A DNA stretch of 6,486 nt from VGEM01 sp033764265 (GTDB lineage: Bacteria; Pseudomonadota; Alphaproteobacteria; Rhodospirillales; Rhodospirillaceae). The position numbers and the translations under genes are program-made. The notes beneath the pieces are model-generated. The model was not told the origin of the DNA, ran no database searches, and was given only the letters and a program-made list of their open reading frames with translations. Location: assembly GCA_033764265.1 (NCBI GenBank), contig JANRJB010000369.1:1-6486 (forward strand), given 5' to 3'. Of this stretch, positions 4,438 to 6,486 are shown in pieces; positions within the stretch are counted from its first letter, which is position 1, and each line of letters opens with the position of its first letter.

Positions 4438-6486
4438 ATGGTCAAGCGTATGCTGATCGACGCCACGCACGCGGAAGAAACCCGCGTCGTGGTGTTGGAC
4501 GGGACCCGGCTCGATGAGTTCGATGTCGAGACCTCAACCAAGAAGCAGATAAAAGGCAACATCTACCTCGCCAAAGTCGTCCGCGTCGAACCGTCGCTGC
4601 AGGCGGCGTTCGTCGACTACGGCGGCAATCGCCACGGTTTCCTGGCGTTCAGCGAAATCCACCCCGACTACTACCAGATTCCGGTCGCCGACCGCGAAAA
4701 GCTGCTGGCCGAAGTGCGCCGGCAGCGCGAACTGGACGATCGCCACGCCATCGAATCCATCGACGACGCGCCGCTCGCCCCGTCGCAATACGTTGAGCAT
4801 GAGTCCGGTGCGTCCGACCGAATTCCCGACGTGATCCCGACCGACTTGCCGCCCGGCCTGGTGGACGATGCGGCGGGCGATCGCCCCGCACAGGCCCTTG
4901 AGGCCCGCGCGCCGGCCATAACCTCGGATACGCTCGAGGGCGAAACCGGCGCCGACGACGCCCCCTACCGCCCGCGCAACGACGGCGATTTCGCGTTCGC
5001 CGACCTGGGCGGGCGCGACGGCGGCGACGACACGCCGAGCCCCGACAGGATGGGCCCCGAGACGATGGGCCCCGAGACGATGGGCACCGACACGTCAAGC
5101 ACCGCGGCGCGCGACACGGCCGATGCGGACCCGATCGCCCCGGAGGCCGCGCAGGAGACCACGCACGACACGGCGGACAGCGCCACCGAAGTCGCCGGCG
5201 AGACATTCGCCGACATCGGCGCTGAATCCGCGAATGGCGCAACCGGCGACGCGCCGGTCGAGACCGCGCCGCGCGGCGAGATCATCGAGGCGCCCAGCGC
5301 CCCGGTGTCGGTCGACGTGCTCGGCGGCGAGGAAGCCGAAGAGGCCGAGGAAGTCGACGACAGCGAGAAGCAGCGCCGTCGCTTCCTGGCCCAGCGTCAC
5401 TACAAGATTCAAGAGGTCATCAAGCGCCGGCAGATCATGCTGGTCCAGGTGGTCAAGGAAGAGCGCGGCAACAAGGGCGCGGCGCTGACCACTTATCTGT
5501 CGCTGGCCGGTCGCTATTGCGTGCTGATGCCCAATTCCTCGCGTGGCGGCGGCGTGTCGCGCAAGATCACCAGCGCGGCCGACCGGCGGCGCCTGAAGAG
5601 CATCATCTCGGAACTTGAGACTCCGCCGTCGATGGCGGTGATCCTGCGCACCGCGGGCTCGGAGCGCAGCAAGGCCGAGATCAAGCGCGACTACGAATAC
5701 CTGATGAGAACCTGGGACAACATCCGCGACGTGACCATGCAGTCGCGCGCGCCGGCGCTGATCCACGAGGAAGCCAGCCTGATCAAGCGCGCCATCCGCG
5801 ACGTTTATTCGCGCGACATCGAGGAAGTTCTGGTCGAGGGCGAAGACGGCTTCAAGATCGCCAAGGACTTCATGAAGATGCTGACGCCGAGCCATGCGAA
5901 AAAGGTTCAGCGTTACGCCGACGACGTGATCCCGCTGTTCCAGCGCTACCAGGTCGAAAGCCAGCTCGAGGCGATGAACACGCCGACCGTGCAGCTGCGC
6001 TCGGGCGGCTCGATCGTGTTCGGCCAGACCGAGGCGCTGGTGGCCATCGACGTCAACTCCGGCCGCGCCACCCGCGAGCGCCACATCGAGGAAACGGCGC
6101 TGAAAACCAACCTCGAGGCCGCCGACGAAATCGCCCGGCAGTTGAGGCTGCGCGACCTGGCGGGCCTGGTGGTGATCGACTTCATCGACATGGAGGAGTC
6201 GCGCAACAACCACGCGGTCGAACGGCGGCTCAAAGAGGCGCTGCGCAACGACCGCGCGCGCATCCAGGTCGGTCGCATCAGCCACTTCGGCCTGCTGGAA
6301 CTGTCGCGGCAGCGCCTGCGCCCCAGCCTGATCGAGACCAACTACCGGCCGTGCCCGCATTGCGGCGGCACCGGCCACGTGCGCTCCACCGAATCCGCGG
6401 CGATCTACGCGCTGCGCATGATCGAGGAAGAAGGCGTGCGCAAGCGCTCGAGCGAGTTGACGGTGACGGTGCACCCCAGCGTGGCG
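4438..6486 (+). CDS. rne: Ribonuclease E, 5' part (runs off the window end)
   Basis: RNase E of the RNase E/G family: a membrane-associated endonuclease that starts mRNA decay, processes rRNA and tRNA precursors and scaffolds the degradosome. The 683 codons seen are open to the window edge and cover nearly the whole catalytic half. The start MVKRMLIDATHAEETRV is typical of alphaproteobacteria. The S1 domain begins near residue 36 (GNIYLAKVVRVEPSLQAAFVDYGG) but is split by an acidic insertion of about 210 residues (about 100-310), resuming at HYKIQEVIKRRQ (321-332) and ending near 365. The 5'-sensor RTAG is at 404-407 (E. coli Arg169/Thr170). The DNase I-like subdomain holds the catalytic magnesium ligands Asp538 (VAIDVNS) and Asp581 (VVIDFIDM). 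The Zn-link CPHC (Cys639, Cys642) should support tetramer assembly, so all key catalytic residues are present. The small domain is cut, and the disordered C-terminal scaffold lies outside. The long leader suggests autoregulation. Confidence 0.97.
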   Translation, partial: MVKRMLIDATHAEETRVVVLDGTRLDEFDVETSTKKQIKGNIYLAKVVRVEPSLQAAFVDYGGNRHGFLAFSEIHPDYYQIPVADREKLLAEVRRQRELDDRHAIESIDDAPLAPSQYVEHESGASDRIPDVIPTDLPPGLVDDAAGDRPAQALEARAPAITSDTLEGETGADDAPYRPRNDGDFAFADLGGRDGGDDTPSPDRMGPETMGPETMGTDTSSTAARDTADADPIAPEAAQETTHDTADSATEVAGETFADIGAESANGATGDAPVETAPRGEIIEAPSAPVSVDVLGGEEAEEAEEVDDSEKQRRRFLAQRHYKIQEVIKRRQIMLVQVVKEERGNKGAALTTYLSLAGRYCVLMPNSSRGGGVSRKITSAADRRRLKSIISELETPPSMAVILRTAGSERSKAEIKRDYEYLMRTWDNIRDVTMQSRAPALIHEEASLIKRAIRDVYSRDIEEVLVEGEDGFKIAKDFMKMLTPSHAKKVQRYADDVIPLFQRYQVESQLEAMNTPTVQLRSGGSIVFGQTEALVAIDVNSGRATRERHIEETALKTNLEAADEIARQLRLRDLAGLVVIDFIDMEESRNNHAVERRLKEALRNDRARIQVGRISHFGLLELSRQRLRPSLIETNYRPCPHCGGTGHVRSTESAAIYALRMIEEEGVRKRSSELTVTVHPSVA
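5050..5094 (+). repeat. Three 15-bp in-frame tandem repeats within rne
   Basis: Two identical 15-bp units (5050-5064, 5065-5079) and a third with two substitutions (5080-5094) encode MGPET-MGPET-MGTDT at residues 205-219, in the middle of the acidic S1 insertion. The unit is a multiple of three, so copy changes keep the frame. It points to slippage or duplication in a weakly constrained, probably disordered linker. Confidence 0.85.

Noticed and set aside
4421..4456. 12-codon upstream frame starting at ATG 4421 and overlapping the rne start
   Set aside because: It has no Shine-Dalgarno of its own, and its first bases lie next to the rne ribosome site, so translation is improbable.
4109..4517. 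Short open frames in the gap before rne (minus strand 4109-4420, plus strand 4242-4517)
   Set aside because: No ribosome site, no domain, composition like translated non-coding GC-rich DNA; the plus-strand one also runs into rne out of frame.
5095..6474. 459-codon open frame on the minus strand opposite rne
   Set aside because: Low-complexity product rich in Ala, Arg, Asp and His with no motifs; rne on the plus strand is certain over the same bases.
1..6486. Mobile element, CRISPR, tRNA/rRNA or defence system
   Set aside because: No terminal repeats with target duplications, transposase or integrase motifs, spaced direct repeats, tRNA-like sequence or defence-type domains were seen; all protein genes are conserved housekeeping genes.

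Overview
This is a high-GC (roughly two-thirds G+C by eye) stretch of bacterial core genome, most likely from an alphaproteobacterium, possibly a Rhodospirillales-type lineage. The placement rests on three things seen here. RNase E has the alphaproteobacterial N-terminus and a very large acidic insertion inside its S1 domain. The gene order rne / periplasmic amidase / PBP1A is, from general knowledge, common in this class. The coding regions have strong GC3 bias, which leaves long open shadow frames on the opposite strands.

Layout from left to right. A complete class A penicillin-binding protein 1A gene (minus strand, 12-2441) is followed by a 111-bp gap that holds an extended -10 promoter reading into it. 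Next is a complete AMIN plus Amidase_3 N-acetylmuramoyl-L-alanine amidase gene with a twin-arginine-like signal sequence (minus strand, best start 3854, stop at 2553). Then comes a 583-bp divergent regulatory region. Last is the 5' 683 codons of RNase E (rne, plus strand, from 4438), running off the right edge.

The two minus-strand genes make a cell-wall pair. PBP1A polymerises and cross-links peptidoglycan, and the amidase removes stem peptides from glycan strands, typically to separate daughter cells. They can be co-transcribed, but the PBP gene also appears to have its own promoter. RNase E, read divergently, is the main endonuclease of mRNA decay and rRNA/tRNA processing.

I see no mobile element, CRISPR array, tRNA, rRNA or exotic gene system; the proteins are ordinary core functions. 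The interest lies in non-coding structure. The roughly 395-nt region ahead of rne can form five separate stem-loops, two of them multi-tier, which suggests a structured leader able to autoregulate rne as in enterobacteria. Three GANTC (CcrM-type) sites sit within 25 bp ahead of the amidase, next to a DnaA-box-like 9-mer, and another GANTC overlaps the -10 of the PBP1A promoter, hinting at cell-cycle control of the wall genes. The RNase E S1 insertion also carries an in-frame 15-bp tandem repeat.
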